From positions 62,001-126,000 of the forward strand of contig NZ_RWIS01000006.1 in assembly GCF_003944705.1 (NCBI RefSeq): a stretch of DNA of 64,000 bases, written 5' to 3'. Within the stretch, counting starts at the first letter, position 1, and each line of letters begins with the position of its first letter. A program made the position numbers and the translations under genes. Positions 7,084-15,918 of this stretch are shown one piece after another. The notes beneath the pieces are model-generated. The model made no database searches. It worked only from the letters and a program-made list of their open reading frames with translations, and was not told the origin of the DNA. The DNA is from Hymenobacter metallilatus (lineage in GTDB: Bacteria; Bacteroidota; Bacteroidia; Cytophagales; Hymenobacteraceae).

Positions 7084-8673
7084 TTAGCCAAAACCGGGCG
7101 GCTCGTGCAAAGCTTCCTGCAGCTGCTGGCGGAAGTGCAGGGTATTGAGCAGGCGGGCGAGGCTGTTGTGCAGGTAGGGCACGTCCTGGAGCAGGGGCTG
7201 CAGCGGTTCGGCGCAGAGCTGATACTGAGTTACCGGTACTACACGGGCCATATGCTCCAGCAGTTGGGAGGCCGCGTACTGAATGCGGTACAGTTCGGTA
7301 GGTTGCCGCAGAGCGCGGCGCAGCAACTCCACCACCCGGCGCGTGAGGGCTTCGGGCCAGGGCGCGGGTACTAGCTGCAATAGGTGCTGCCAGGGCGCAT
7401 TGGTGGAGAAGTGTGGGGTGGCGTTGAGCAGCGGCAGGATTAGCTCAGTAAGCTGGGCGGGGGGCAGCACGGCTGCCAGCCGGGCAACGGGCAGGGTGGG
7501 CGCTTTCTGGCGTGGTTGGGCGTGCAGCCACTCCAGCAAGGCGTGGGTCCACACCGCATCCTGGTGCAGCACTGCCGCCTCCGACCACGCCGTGAGCAGC
7601 AAATCCGCCCATTCAGTGTCGGCCGCCAGGTCAATGATTTTAGCGGGCGAGACGTGCCATTGCTCAGCCCAGCGCCGAGGCGGAATCAGAACGAGAAGCT
7701 GGCCCAGCAGCGCGGCTTTTTCGCCGGGGAAGCGACTGTCTTTTTGCTCTATGCCGTCGAGCAGCCAGTTTTTGTCCCAGGTGGAAGCTGGTAGCTCTAC
7801 CAGGAGTTTCTTGCTGAGCAGATTACGTTTAAGTTGTACCAGCGGCTCGGCGCGTTGCCAGAGCCGTGCCAGCAGGGGGCTGTCGGGGAGGCGCACCAGT
7901 AGGGGCAGCACCGTTTGGCGTACTTCCTTGCTTTTGGCAGCCAGATACTGCGTGAGCAGGGGCGCATCGTCGGCAGCCAGCCTTTCCTGAAGCGTTTCCA
8001 GCAGCTGGGCCTGGTGTTTGGCCGGCTCCTGGGGCAGCCCAGCGGCCAGCAGCTGGCGGGCGTGGGCGGGCTCCCGGCGGCGCAGGTTTTCCAGGTACAA
8101 GGCGCGCTGCCCAATAGTGCCGGTTTCCCAGGCAGTTTGCTCAGTAGCCTGCTCCGAGGCGGCCAGCAACCCTTGCCACGCCGGGTTCTGGGCTGCCAGC
8201 CAGGCCCCCCGCCGACCCAGCACCGCAGCAACTGCCGGGTGCAATGCTGGTCGGGGGCGGGCGTATTCGAGTAGCTGCACCAGTAGCTGGTGCGGTACCC
8301 GGCGCTGGTTGTCGGCCAGCGCGGCCAGAAATTCGGGCAGTAGCTCGGGGTATTGGCCTTCCAGCAACTGCTGCAGCAGCTGAGCACCGCCAGCTCCCAA
8401 GGCATCCTGTGTTTCGGGAGCGGCCAAGGCAACATCTGCTACAGCCGTAGCTGCCAACCGGTAGCCTGCTTTGCGGATGGCACTCAAAACGCCGGCCGTT
8501 AGCAAAGCCTGCTTTTCGCGGTGGTCGGAAGTACCATCGGGCAGCACAAAACCGGGCACTACGGGTAGCTCGTCGGGGTTTTGGCGGGTGCCGAGCAGGG
8601 CTACGCGCTGCAGGCGCTGCCAGTCGGCGGCGGGGCGCAGAGCGGCCTCCGGGGTGGGGTGGGTTTCGGACAT
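7084..8673 (-). CDS. DUF5691 family protein
   Basis: A protein of 529 residues, almost entirely helical and rich in L, A and Q, with repeated LL-x-x-L patterns that suggest a HEAT/ARM-like solenoid. The N-terminal block WQRLQRVALLGTRQNPDELP is a DUF5691 landmark. The family occurs beside SWIM and MoxR genes and has no known biochemical role; a scaffold for the ATPase/VWA complex is a reasonable guess. Its start lies 3 bp downstream of the SWIM gene stop, so the two are surely co-transcribed and likely translationally coupled. Cytoplasmic; no signal peptide. Confidence 0.8.
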   Translation of the reverse strand: MSETHPTPEAALRPAADWQRLQRVALLGTRQNPDELPVVPGFVLPDGTSDHREKQALLTAGVLSAIRKAGYRLAATAVADVALAAPETQDALGAGGAQLLQQLLEGQYPELLPEFLAALADNQRRVPHQLLVQLLEYARPRPALHPAVAAVLGRRGAWLAAQNPAWQGLLAASEQATEQTAWETGTIGQRALYLENLRRREPAHARQLLAAGLPQEPAKHQAQLLETLQERLAADDAPLLTQYLAAKSKEVRQTVLPLLVRLPDSPLLARLWQRAEPLVQLKRNLLSKKLLVELPASTWDKNWLLDGIEQKDSRFPGEKAALLGQLLVLIPPRRWAEQWHVSPAKIIDLAADTEWADLLLTAWSEAAVLHQDAVWTHALLEWLHAQPRQKAPTLPVARLAAVLPPAQLTELILPLLNATPHFSTNAPWQHLLQLVPAPWPEALTRRVVELLRRALRQPTELYRIQYAASQLLEHMARVVPVTQYQLCAEPLQPLLQDVPYLHNSLARLLNTLHFRQQLQEALHEPPGFG

Positions 8674-8676
8674 CGG

Positions 8677-10080
8677 CTAGGAAGTTTGTAGTTCAGCCAC
8701 GGTATCCCACCCCACCAAAGGACGCAGGCCCTGGCCGGTCCACTCCCCGAAAACGGTGAGCGGAAAGCCGCCGCTGATGGCCCGCAGCTCCCAGCCAAAT
8801 GAGTCGTCGCAGAGCAGGCGGATTTCGATGAGGCGGTTGGTTACAGAAGTTGCGCCGACCATACCGGCCGCACTGGGTTCGGCCGGGAACCGCAGTACCC
8901 AACCTTCGGCCGTAGGGACGGGTACCCCGCCACCAAGCAGGGCTGGCCACTCGCGCAGCCAGGGCTGCCGGGCCAGGGCAGCAGCATAGGCAGCCAGTAG
9001 CTGCCCGGGCCCGCCACTACCCGGGGGCACGGGGTTGGCGGGCTGAATTCCCTGAAACGTGAGCTGCCCCGGAATGGCGCGCAGCGGTAATAAACCCGGA
9101 TAAAACGTTAGTTCGCCTTCATAGAAGCCATCGGGTACCAGCGGGGTGGCAAAGGCCTGGCCTCCAAAGGAAAACTCCACCACCAGCGCGAAACAGCTGG
9201 TCCGCTGGCCCTGCAGCCAGGCCCGCCGCACGGTCAGGCGGTCTTCCTCAGTAGTAGCCAGGGCCAGAACGCGCCACTCGTCGGTTACAGAGGGCTGCGT
9301 GGCCTGCACGTCTTCCTTTTTTAGGTTCACGCTCACTAATTGCAGCACCTCCTGGCGGGCGTCCTCGCTCAACTCAGGCAGGCGCAGGAAAGCGCGCACC
9401 AGTAGGTACAGCTCCCCTAGTCGGCTTAGCATCCGGGAGGGCCAGTCGGCGCCCTGGTGGCGCAGGGCGGGCAGTTCCCGCACCACCGTAGCCAAGCCGG
9501 GTAGCTGATTATCCACGAGGCGGGCGGCCTGGTTTTCCCAGTAGCTTCGGGGCTGCTGGTCGAGGGCAGCCAGGCCGGCCCGTATGATGTCCACCAGCCA
9601 GATTTCCAGTTCTTGTGCCCCGCGCTGCATACGGTTCTGGCGCTGTACCTCGCGTTTCTGGCGAGCCACCGCCGCGGCAGTTTCTGCCGCTGCCGGGTCA
9701 ACCGCTGCCGCGGCAGCGGTGTCAACTGATTTGGCTACCTGCTTTTCCTGGGCTTGCTGGCGCTTATCCAGCCACTCCTGCAGCCAGCCGGGGGGCTCAG
9801 CGGGGCTCAGCAGCTGGGGCTGGCGGGCCAGCAGCAGGAGCAGGCCCGCCCCGTGCTTGCAGGGAAATACGCGGCTGGGGCAGCTGCACTTGAAGGCGGG
9901 AGCGGTGAGGTCGATACCGGTTTGGTAAGGCTTGCTGCCGCTGCCTTTACACTCACCCCAGGCGGCGGTGTCGGTGCGGCCCAGGTTGCCCCACTTGGCG
10001 GGAGCGGCCAGCTCCTGGCCCCGTTTCAGGGTACCGGTGTCGGTGATGAGGGCGCGGGCCTGTTCTTCGGTCCAGGTCAA
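8677..10080 (-). CDS. SWIM zinc-finger protein (YehQ-like)
   Basis: A protein of 467 residues. The SWIM motif C-x-C-x6-C-x-H is seen as CSCPSRVFPCKH with ligands at about C65, C67, C74 and H76. The SWIM domain binds zinc and typically mediates DNA or protein contacts. The rest is helical, with an Ala-rich, K/Q/R-rich coiled-coil stretch around 130-185 and a beta-rich C-terminus. E. coli YehQ is the equivalent SWIM protein of the yehL-P-Q set. It is the first gene of the MoxR train. The upstream sequence on the minus strand contains TACTTTGG (10125-10132), near the TAnnTTTG promoter consensus. Confidence 0.85.
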   Translation of the reverse strand: MTWTEEQARALITDTGTLKRGQELAAPAKWGNLGRTDTAAWGECKGSGSKPYQTGIDLTAPAFKCSCPSRVFPCKHGAGLLLLLARQPQLLSPAEPPGWLQEWLDKRQQAQEKQVAKSVDTAAAAAVDPAAAETAAAVARQKREVQRQNRMQRGAQELEIWLVDIIRAGLAALDQQPRSYWENQAARLVDNQLPGLATVVRELPALRHQGADWPSRMLSRLGELYLLVRAFLRLPELSEDARQEVLQLVSVNLKKEDVQATQPSVTDEWRVLALATTEEDRLTVRRAWLQGQRTSCFALVVEFSFGGQAFATPLVPDGFYEGELTFYPGLLPLRAIPGQLTFQGIQPANPVPPGSGGPGQLLAAYAAALARQPWLREWPALLGGGVPVPTAEGWVLRFPAEPSAAGMVGATSVTNRLIEIRLLCDDSFGWELRAISGGFPLTVFGEWTGQGLRPLVGWDTVAELQTS

Positions 10081-10137
10081 AACGGTGTCTCGGTTAGGTC
10101 TGCCGAAGCAAGACGGTTACCGGGCCAAAGTAGGAGT

Positions 10138-10488
10138 TCAGACTGGAAATACCGCGTTACAGTTTGGGCATTTATGCACCACAGTACCCACGTAATACAG
10201 CCGCTGCCACCACGTCGGCCGAGGCAGCGGCGCGGCGTCCTCGGCCCGGCAACGCGGGCAGCGCAGCACCGGCGGCGTGGCGCGCTGTTGCTCAAAGGCT
10301 TCCACTAGCGCCCGGGCCTGCGGCACATCGGCTTCCTCAATCAGCAGCTGGTAAAACAGGCCGTCGCCGAAGGGGAAGGAAGGCGGGCCGCAGGTTTTCA
10401 CCAGTGCATCCACATCGGCGTCCCGAAGCTGATTGTACAGCGCCACCGCCTCGGCGTAGGTCAGGAACTGGGCGGCGGGGGTGAGCAT
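10138..10488 (-). CDS. Small zinc-ribbon protein, DUF2007-like
   Basis: A protein of 116 residues with an N-terminal alpha/beta part (FYQLLIEEADVPQARALVEAF) like the DUF2007 'putative signal-transducing' fold. A C-terminal zinc ribbon has two CxxC pairs, CPRC and CPNC, about 30 residues apart. The role is unknown. It lies 57 bp upstream of the SWIM gene on the same strand and is flanked upstream by a long palindrome, so it may be a separate unit or the operon leader gene. Confidence 0.65.
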   Translation of the reverse strand: MLTPAAQFLTYAEAVALYNQLRDADVDALVKTCGPPSFPFGDGLFYQLLIEEADVPQARALVEAFEQQRATPPVLRCPRCRAEDAAPLPRPTWWQRLYYVGTVVHKCPNCNAVFPV

Positions 10489-10510
10489 GGGGAGAATGGA
10501 GGAAAATACC

Positions 10511-10599
10511 CTGTCATCCTAAGCAGAGCGAAGGACCTTATCACGTCAGGGCAGTTCGTGCTGACGTGATAAGGTCCTTCGCTCTGCTCAGGATGACAG
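10511..10599. repeat. Long palindrome, ATCCTGAGCnnAGCGAAGGACC family
   Basis: Two 39-base arms (10511-10549 and 10561-10599) with an 11-base loop differ at only one position. The arm begins CTGTCATCCTAAGCAGAGCG and continues AAGGACCTTATCACGTCAG. The same family is at 21460-21548 and 46853-46950. It sits between two minus-strand genes and can act as a hairpin in either transcript. Confidence 0.95.
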
Positions 10600-10611
10600 C
10601 CGGTTAGTGTA

Positions 10612-11244
10612 TTACTTCCGGCGTTTCACCGGCGTGCCGCGCTGCCCGCGGAGCTTGCCTACGTACACCAACAGCCCCACGCTCAGCACGGCCAGGGCGG
10701 CGGCCAGCAACTCGCGGCTGGTGCGGGCGGCGGTGGCTTCGTCGGCGGTGGCTTGCAGGTCCTGGAGTTTCTTGTCGCGCTGCCGGTCCCGCTCCTGGAG
10801 GTTGGCAATCTGGTTTTCCAGGTCGTGGAACCGCTCCCGGGTGCTGCTCTGGTCGGTTTGCGCCACGGTGGCCAGCTGCTTCACCTGCTGGTTTTCGGCT
10901 ACTACGGCGGCGGTTTTACGCAGGGTGCCGGCCTGCACGGCCCGCACTATTTCAGTGTCTTTGCGGATGATGCCTTTCAGGGCGTCTACCACTTCCTGCA
11001 GGTCTTTTTTGCTGGGCTTGTCGGCCAGGAAGGCGTTGCGCTGGGCGGCGGCGGCTTCGTAGTCCTGCACCAGCTGCTGGCGCTCCTGAATCAGGCGGGG
11101 TAGCGGGTCGTCGGGGGCGGTGGTGGGCGTGGGCGTCTGGGCGAGGACTGACCCTAGGGTCAGGCAAGTGGCGAAGCAAAAGGATGTGAAGCGGCGGGGA
11201 AGGAGCTGGTTAGTCAAAATAAAATTGGGGGCAGAAGTGAACAA
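10612..11244 (-). CDS. Secreted coiled-coil protein with C-terminal TM helix
   Basis: A protein of 210 residues: signal peptide (RRFTSFCFATCLTLGSVLAQ), a long charged helix rich in Q/E/R (about 45-165) that should form a coiled coil, then one TM helix (LLAAALAVLSVGLLVYVG) and a basic tail (LRGQRGTPVKRRK). The topology would place the coiled coil in the periplasm with a C-terminal anchor. Function unknown; not a recognised family. It is divergent from the lipoprotein gene at 11272, with only 27 bp between starts, so the two share a promoter region. Confidence 0.7.
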   Translation of the reverse strand: MFTSAPNFILTNQLLPRRFTSFCFATCLTLGSVLAQTPTPTTAPDDPLPRLIQERQQLVQDYEAAAAQRNAFLADKPSKKDLQEVVDALKGIIRKDTEIVRAVQAGTLRKTAAVVAENQQVKQLATVAQTDQSSTRERFHDLENQIANLQERDRQRDKKLQDLQATADEATAARTSRELLAAALAVLSVGLLVYVGKLRGQRGTPVKRRK

Positions 11245-11271
11245 AACAAGCTTTTTAGCTAAATCGAGTCT

Positions 11272-11763
11272 ATGAAACGTATATTCTATCTACTAAGTCT
11301 ATCCGTCCTGTTGGCGGCCTCGGCCTGCAAAACGGCCAAAACAACATCCGGCACTAACGCTAAGCCGAACATTACCGGCTCCACCAACCTGCCGCAAAGC
11401 TACTATGATAACGCGCGCCAGACCGTAGCGCCGGCCACCGGGCTATCGGTTACCACCGACCCGGAGTACGGCGTAACGCAGCAAAAACCCATCTGTGTAG
11501 GCGGCAAAACTGATTCGGGGGCCCGTAATCAGCAGGCTTATCTGAATGCTCTGCGTGGCCCCGGCGGTGAGGAAATCAGCTACCGGCGGCGTGGAAGCTG
11601 CTGTGCATTCAAAACACCCAACGGCATCATCGGCGGAATGGGTATGCTGGATGTATATGAGGTGACTTGGGCCGGCAGTGCCAAACCCCTATTGCTCTAC
11701 CTCAACTTCTACGACGAAGGTCCGCTGCTGGCACCAGTAGGCCTGACCCTCGCCAAGCCTTAA
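11272..11763 (+). CDS. Hypothetical lipoprotein
   Basis: A protein of 163 residues with a type II signal peptide and lipobox LAASAC (Cys at ~19), so lipid-anchored. The mature part has one CC pair (GSCCAFKTP) and ends in a hydrophobic strand region. A conserved-looking stretch, RGPGGEEISYRRRGSCC followed by LDVYEVTW, resembles a family I know only as hypothetical in Bacteroidota. A strong hairpin terminator follows. Confidence 0.75.
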   Translation: MKRIFYLLSLSVLLAASACKTAKTTSGTNAKPNITGSTNLPQSYYDNARQTVAPATGLSVTTDPEYGVTQQKPICVGGKTDSGARNQQAYLNALRGPGGEEISYRRRGSCCAFKTPNGIIGGMGMLDVYEVTWAGSAKPLLLYLNFYDEGPLLAPVGLTLAKP

Positions 11764-11783
11764 AAATGGTCAGGTGTGTACAA

Positions 11784-11824
11784 AAAATGGCGGGCCCGCT
11801 TTTCAAAAGCAGGCCCGCCATTTA
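11784..11824. terminator. Bidirectional terminator hairpin
   Basis: AAATGGCGGGCCCGCTTTT pairs with AAAAGCAGGCCCGCCATTT around a two-base turn, with A/T tracts on both sides. It lies between the convergent lipoprotein and RND transporter genes and can serve both. Confidence 0.85.
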
Positions 11825-11839
11825 CGTATAAAATCACTT

Positions 11840-14140
11840 CTACGCTTCCAGCAGCGGCACCGGCTGCCGTATTTCCTTGGGTTTATGCCGGTAGAAGTAT
11901 AGAATCAGAATCGGCAGCAGCGTCAGCTCCGCCACTACCCCAAACAGCAAGGTCAGCCCAATCAAAAGCCCCACGTAAAAAGTCCCGTCAAACGAAGAAA
12001 AGATCAACGTGGAGAACCCGCCCACCAGAATCAGGGAGGTGACGATGACTGCTTTGCCGGCCATCAGGTAGGTTTTGCGCACGGCTTTGAACAGGCTGGG
12101 CTCCTTCAGCAGCACCAGTTTCAGCTTCGAGATGAAGTGGATGGTGTCATCCACGGCAATACCGAAGGCAATGGTGAAGATGATGCTGGTGCTCACCTTC
12201 ATGCTCACGCCGGCCGCACCCATCACGCCGGCCACAATCAGAATGGGCACCAGGTTGGGGATGAGCACCACCACCGTCATGCGCAAGCTCCGGAACAGCA
12301 GCAGCACAATCAGCGTCACCATCACAATGTCGATGCTCATGCCCGTAATCATGTTGAGCGTGAGGGTTGAGTTATTTTTGTCGATGAGGTTGGCCGAGCC
12401 GGTGAGGCGGGTTTGCAGCACGGTGCTGTCCACAGAGGTGCGCAGAAAGCGGCGCAGGCCGGCGTTCAGCTGGTCGGCCCGGATGCTGCCCACGTCGGGC
12501 ATACGGCCGGTAAGGCGACCCTCGGAGCCGTCGGGCAGGGCCAGCGCCCGGAACTCGGGCTTCTTGCGAAACAGCTTCACCTTGCGCACCAACCGCTGCA
12601 GCTCGGCTTCAGAATCGGGGAGGCGGTACTCGCTCAGCAGGCCGCCGTTCAGGGCCTTGCGCACCGATTTGATGATGGTGACCGGCGAGGCCACGAAGTT
12701 CAGGCCATATTCTTTTTGCAGGTAGCCCTCGATTTTCTCGGTTTGGCGCAGCACCTGCAAATCGTAGATCGTGCGGCCAGAGCCGGGCTTCAAATCCAGC
12801 TCGAAAGGCCGCACGCCGGCAAACTGCCGCTCGAAAAACCGGAAATCCAGCTTCACCGGGTCGTTCTTCGATAGGTCGTCGAGCAGCGCCGAATTGATGC
12901 GGATGCGCGAGGCCGAGGCCACCGACAGCCCCAGCACCACGGCGCTGATGGCCACCACCCAGTGCCGCCGGGCCAGCACCGTCCGGAACAGGCGGCCCAG
13001 CACGCCGTCCCAGCTGTGGCCTTCCCGGCGCGGAATGCGCAGCTGGGGCTTGCGCAGCAGTACCAGCATGGCCGGCAGCAGCGTGAAGCTGAGGGCAAAC
13101 GTGAGCAGCACGGCAATGCCCGTGAACAGCCCGAAGTTGTAGATGGGCCGGATGGTGCTGGTCATCAGGGTGAAAAACCCGATGCTGGTCGTCAGGGCCG
13201 ACAGTCCCGAGCCGAAGCCCGATTCCTTGAGGGCAATCAGCAGCGACTCTCGCTTACTGGCCCCGTAGCCCAGCTCCGTGACGTAGCGCGTGATGATATG
13301 AATGGTATCGGACATGCCCACCACGAACAGCATCACCGGCAGCAGGGCCGTCATCAGATCAATGCTCACCCCGAAGGCCGACATCACGCCCAGCCCCCAC
13401 AGAATGGCCCCCAGCACCACCACCAGCGGCAGCACCACACCCCACCACGTCCGGAACGTGAGCCACAGCAGCCCCGTCACGAGCAGCACCGAGAGGCTCA
13501 TGAACACCATCAGCTCCACCTGCAGCCGGTCCACAAACACCGACTGCGCCACCATCTTGCCGGCCAGGTGGTACTCGTTTTCGGGAATGCCCTGGCGGGC
13601 CAGCTCGGTGCGCACGGCCGCCAGCAGCGAGTCACCGGGCGGCTTGCTGAGGTTGGGTGAGGTCTGGAACAGGATGGTCACGGCCCGCGCATCGCGCGAA
13701 ATCAGGTTGCCGATGAGGCCCGGCGTGCGGTACACCAGCGCCGAGTCCTGGGCGCGCCGCTCGGGCTCCTGCGGGTGCAGGTAAGGCACGTTGAACACGC
13801 CCAGCCCCTCCACCACCGGGTTGCTGGCCGTGGTCGGCGACGAGACCTGCGTGACGTGCCGCCGCGCCCGGATAAAGCGTGTGAGCGAATCGACTTTGGT
13901 CAGGAACCGGGGCTCGAACACCGTCTGGCCGGCCGGGGCTTCCAGGCCCAGCAGCACGTAGTCGTTGTCGTTGCCGAAGCGGGCGGAGTAGGCCTGGTAG
14001 TAGTCCAGGTCCGGGTCGCCGGCAGGGTAGAAGTCGTTGAAATTATAGTTGAAGCGCAGCTGAGCCACGAAGAACACGGCCAGGGCCGTGAGCAGTCCGA
14101 GGGCCAGCAGCGTGAGGTGCGCAAGTTTGCGAAGGGGCAT
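11840..14140 (-). CDS. RND superfamily transporter (MMPL/SSD type)
   Basis: About 766 residues from the preferred ATG at 14140 (MPLRKLAHLTLLALGLL); an in-frame ATG at 14173 would add an unlikely extension. Two repeats, each with one TM, a large periplasmic loop and five clustered TMs, give about 12 helices. The motif GVSIDLMTALLPVMLFVVGM in repeat 1 and FTIAFGIAVDDTIHFI in repeat 2 are typical TM4 segments, the latter with the DD pair of proton relays. The family moves hydrophobic or lipid substrates (hopanoids, MmpL lipids). Substrate unknown here. No membrane-fusion protein or OMP gene lies alongside it. Confidence 0.9.
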   Translation of the reverse strand: MPLRKLAHLTLLALGLLTALAVFFVAQLRFNYNFNDFYPAGDPDLDYYQAYSARFGNDNDYVLLGLEAPAGQTVFEPRFLTKVDSLTRFIRARRHVTQVSSPTTASNPVVEGLGVFNVPYLHPQEPERRAQDSALVYRTPGLIGNLISRDARAVTILFQTSPNLSKPPGDSLLAAVRTELARQGIPENEYHLAGKMVAQSVFVDRLQVELMVFMSLSVLLVTGLLWLTFRTWWGVVLPLVVVLGAILWGLGVMSAFGVSIDLMTALLPVMLFVVGMSDTIHIITRYVTELGYGASKRESLLIALKESGFGSGLSALTTSIGFFTLMTSTIRPIYNFGLFTGIAVLLTFALSFTLLPAMLVLLRKPQLRIPRREGHSWDGVLGRLFRTVLARRHWVVAISAVVLGLSVASASRIRINSALLDDLSKNDPVKLDFRFFERQFAGVRPFELDLKPGSGRTIYDLQVLRQTEKIEGYLQKEYGLNFVASPVTIIKSVRKALNGGLLSEYRLPDSEAELQRLVRKVKLFRKKPEFRALALPDGSEGRLTGRMPDVGSIRADQLNAGLRRFLRTSVDSTVLQTRLTGSANLIDKNNSTLTLNMITGMSIDIVMVTLIVLLLFRSLRMTVVVLIPNLVPILIVAGVMGAAGVSMKVSTSIIFTIAFGIAVDDTIHFISKLKLVLLKEPSLFKAVRKTYLMAGKAVIVTSLILVGGFSTLIFSSFDGTFYVGLLIGLTLLFGVVAELTLLPILILYFYRHKPKEIRQPVPLLEA

Positions 14141-14323
14141 AGGCAAGGTCCCGAAGCCGTAAGCTCCGGGCATCAGAAAACACGTGAGGAGCCCTGAACA
14201 GGCTTCGGCAAAACTACAACCGGTGGCGTGCGGTTTTCTGCCGGAACCGAGCTACTTTAGGACAACCGAAAACCAACCCCTGATTTCCGGCATTTGTTTC
14301 TCCATCTTCCATCCTCGCTTTTT

Positions 14324-14545
14324 ATGAAAAACGCCCTGCTCGCCCTTGCCCTGTTTGCCTTCGTTGGTTCCGCCGCTGCCCACGAGGGCGAGAAAACTGC
14401 CAAAAAAGGCAAAAAAGCCGCCAAAATGGAATGTTCCGAGGCGCAGAAGTCGGCCATGGGTAGCTCCTGCTGCATGAAAAAAGGTACCAAAACTGCCGCT
14501 GTAACGCCGGCCCCGGCTGCCGCCCCGGCGGTTAAGTCGTTGTAA
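14324..14545 (+). CDS. Small secreted Cys/Lys-rich protein
   Basis: A protein of 73 residues from the ATG at 14324 (an in-frame ATG at 14294 would bury the signal peptide). Signal peptide KNALLALALFAFVGSAAA. The mature part begins with HEGEK, then a Lys-rich segment, three cysteines (MEC and SSCC) and an Ala/Pro tail. The H plus Cys pattern could bind metal, but that is a guess. Hypothetical small exported protein. A weak TACTTTAG box lies at 14252-14259. Confidence 0.55.
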   Translation: MKNALLALALFAFVGSAAAHEGEKTAKKGKKAAKMECSEAQKSAMGSSCCMKKGTKTAAVTPAPAAAPAVKSL

Positions 14546-14582
14546 GTAGCTGCTGGTAATCGGCTTTATGCTGCTGCCACGA

Positions 14583-14682
14583 TGTAGAGACGCAATACTT
14601 TGCGTCTCTTCGTTGAACGGTTCGTATCAACCGGTTTAAACAACTTCAGCAACGAGGAGACGCAGTACTTTGCGTCTCTACA
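14583..14682. repeat. GAGACGC-type repeat element (copy 1)
   Basis: The terminal units TGTAGAGACGCAATACTTTG and CTTTGCGTCTCTACA form an inverted repeat. Each end is also a local hairpin (GAGACGC...GCGTCTC). The middle contains GTTGAACGGTTCGTATCAAC and TTTAAACAACTTCAGCAACG. A second copy with a nearly identical middle is at 17393-17508. Confidence 0.9.
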
Positions 14683-14703
14683 TGGTAGCGGTTGTTGCTT
14701 AAA

Positions 14704-14752
14704 AATATAAGAAGCCCCTCCCGTAATTTACTGCGTGAGGGGCTTTTATATT
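14704..14752 (+). terminator. Terminator hairpin
   Basis: AATATAAGAAGCCCCTC pairs with GAGGGGCTTTTATATT around a loop of ~15 bases. It lies between the small Cys-rich gene and the TonB-like gene; transcripts from the former would end here. Because it ends 12 bp before the next ATG, it also argues against the in-frame ATG at 14735 as a start. Confidence 0.75.
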
Positions 14753-14764
14753 AAAAATGCGTTG

Positions 14765-15337
14765 ATGAATAACAAGTTGCATACAATTCTCTGGCTATTC
14801 GTGGTCCTGGTGTGCACCGCCGCCGGGCAAGCTCGTGCGCAGGCTACGTACAACCGCTGGGAGGCGAAACCAGTTATTCGCCCGAAGCCTCCTACTGCTG
14901 CCCAACGCGGGGTGCAAACGATGCAAGCGAAAATCCGGCAAGATTCGCTGAATCAGCTACAGGCGCTGCGCCGGGATTCTCTACGCATTGTTGCATCGGG
15001 CGCTGCTATGTCGCTTTTGCAACGTGGTATCGGGCAGCGCATCAAGGAAAACCACATTCTTTCCGAAGATAACCGGTATTATGACTACCTGCGCAGGACG
15101 ATCCACTACCCAACACAGGCGTTGCGGGCGCAGGTAGAAGGCAAGATTACCATGCGGCTGACCATCAACACCACCGGCCAGGTAAATAACCTGGAAGAGC
15201 TGGAAAATACGATACCGGCAAGCGCAGCCGGCCGGGCTGAAATGGTGCGGCAAGTGGTGGTAGCGCTGCGTCAATTACGCTTCGAAGCTGGCCCGGTCAC
15301 AACAGAAGTGCTGACATTCGCCTATAAATTTCTATAG
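14765..15337 (+). CDS. Exported protein with TonB-like C-terminal domain
   Basis: A protein of 190 residues from the ATG at 14765, with signal sequence (LHTILWLFVVLVCTAAGQARA). A helical Q/R-rich middle (about 50-90) is followed by a TonB C-terminal-type domain: YLRRTIHYPTQALRAQVEGK, then the strand MRLTINTTGQVNNLEEL and FEAGPVTTEVLTFAYKF. Unlike true TonB it has no obvious proline-rich periplasmic spanner, and the hydrophobic segment looks cleavable (AQARAQ). Probably an envelope protein using the TonB fold for protein-protein contacts. It lies 10 bp upstream of the SRPBCC gene. Confidence 0.75.
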   Translation: MNNKLHTILWLFVVLVCTAAGQARAQATYNRWEAKPVIRPKPPTAAQRGVQTMQAKIRQDSLNQLQALRRDSLRIVASGAAMSLLQRGIGQRIKENHILSEDNRYYDYLRRTIHYPTQALRAQVEGKITMRLTINTTGQVNNLEELENTIPASAAGRAEMVRQVVVALRQLRFEAGPVTTEVLTFAYKFL

Positions 15338-15347
15338 GTTTAGGTAC

Positions 15348-15827
15348 GTGCCCACTATCGAAGTTCTGACATTTATCAGTGCCCCACCAGTTCGGTGTTT
15401 TCAACTGGCGCTAAGCATGGATTTGCACACCATTTCGGCCAGCCAAACCCAAGAGGAAATCATCGGTGGCGTCCGTCGTGGCGTGCTTCAGCTCGGAGAC
15501 TCTGTCACGTTCCGGGCGCGGCATTTTGGCGTGTGGCAGACGCTGACGAGTAAAGTCACGGAGTTCGAGGCCCCAAGGTATTTCTGCGACGAAATGCAGC
15601 GGGGCGCTTTTAAACGCATGCGCCATGAGCACCATTTTCAGGTGCAGGATGCCGGTACCCTAATGCGGGACGTGTTCGAATTTACCTCCCCGCTGGGCTG
15701 GCTGGGCCGGGCGGTGGATGCGCTGGTGCTGAAACGCTACCTGCGGAAGTTTCTGGTGGAGCGGGCGCGCGTGGTCAGGCACTACGCCGAAAGCGGCCAG
15801 TGGCGCGAAGTACTGCCGCCGCAGTAA
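15348..15827 (+). CDS. SRPBCC family protein
   Basis: A protein of 159 residues with the START/Bet v1-like pattern of cell-division-inhibitor-type SRPBCC proteins: IEVLTFISAPPVRCFQLAL at the start, an RARHFGVWQTLTSKVTEFE strand block, and a C-terminal helix (RYLRKFLVERARVVRHYAES). The family has a hydrophobic cavity, with the ligand unknown here. In many bacteria this SRPBCC type is encoded beside photolyase genes, which matches the TIGR03643 and cryptochrome genes downstream. Confidence 0.85.
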   Translation: MPTIEVLTFISAPPVRCFQLALSMDLHTISASQTQEEIIGGVRRGVLQLGDSVTFRARHFGVWQTLTSKVTEFEAPRYFCDEMQRGAFKRMRHEHHFQVQDAGTLMRDVFEFTSPLGWLGRAVDALVLKRYLRKFLVERARVVRHYAESGQWREVLPPQ

Positions 15828-15918
15828 CGGCCGGCTGCTGTGCCCGCCGAAACATCCCCCGAAGCCCGACGGTTGCTGAAGCGCCGGCCGCCCCACGCCG
15901 GCACCCATCTGCTGCCGT

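Noticed and set aside
10511-10599. Palindrome as an insertion sequence
   Set aside because: Too short to encode a transposase and lacking target duplications that I can see; treated as a non-autonomous repeat.
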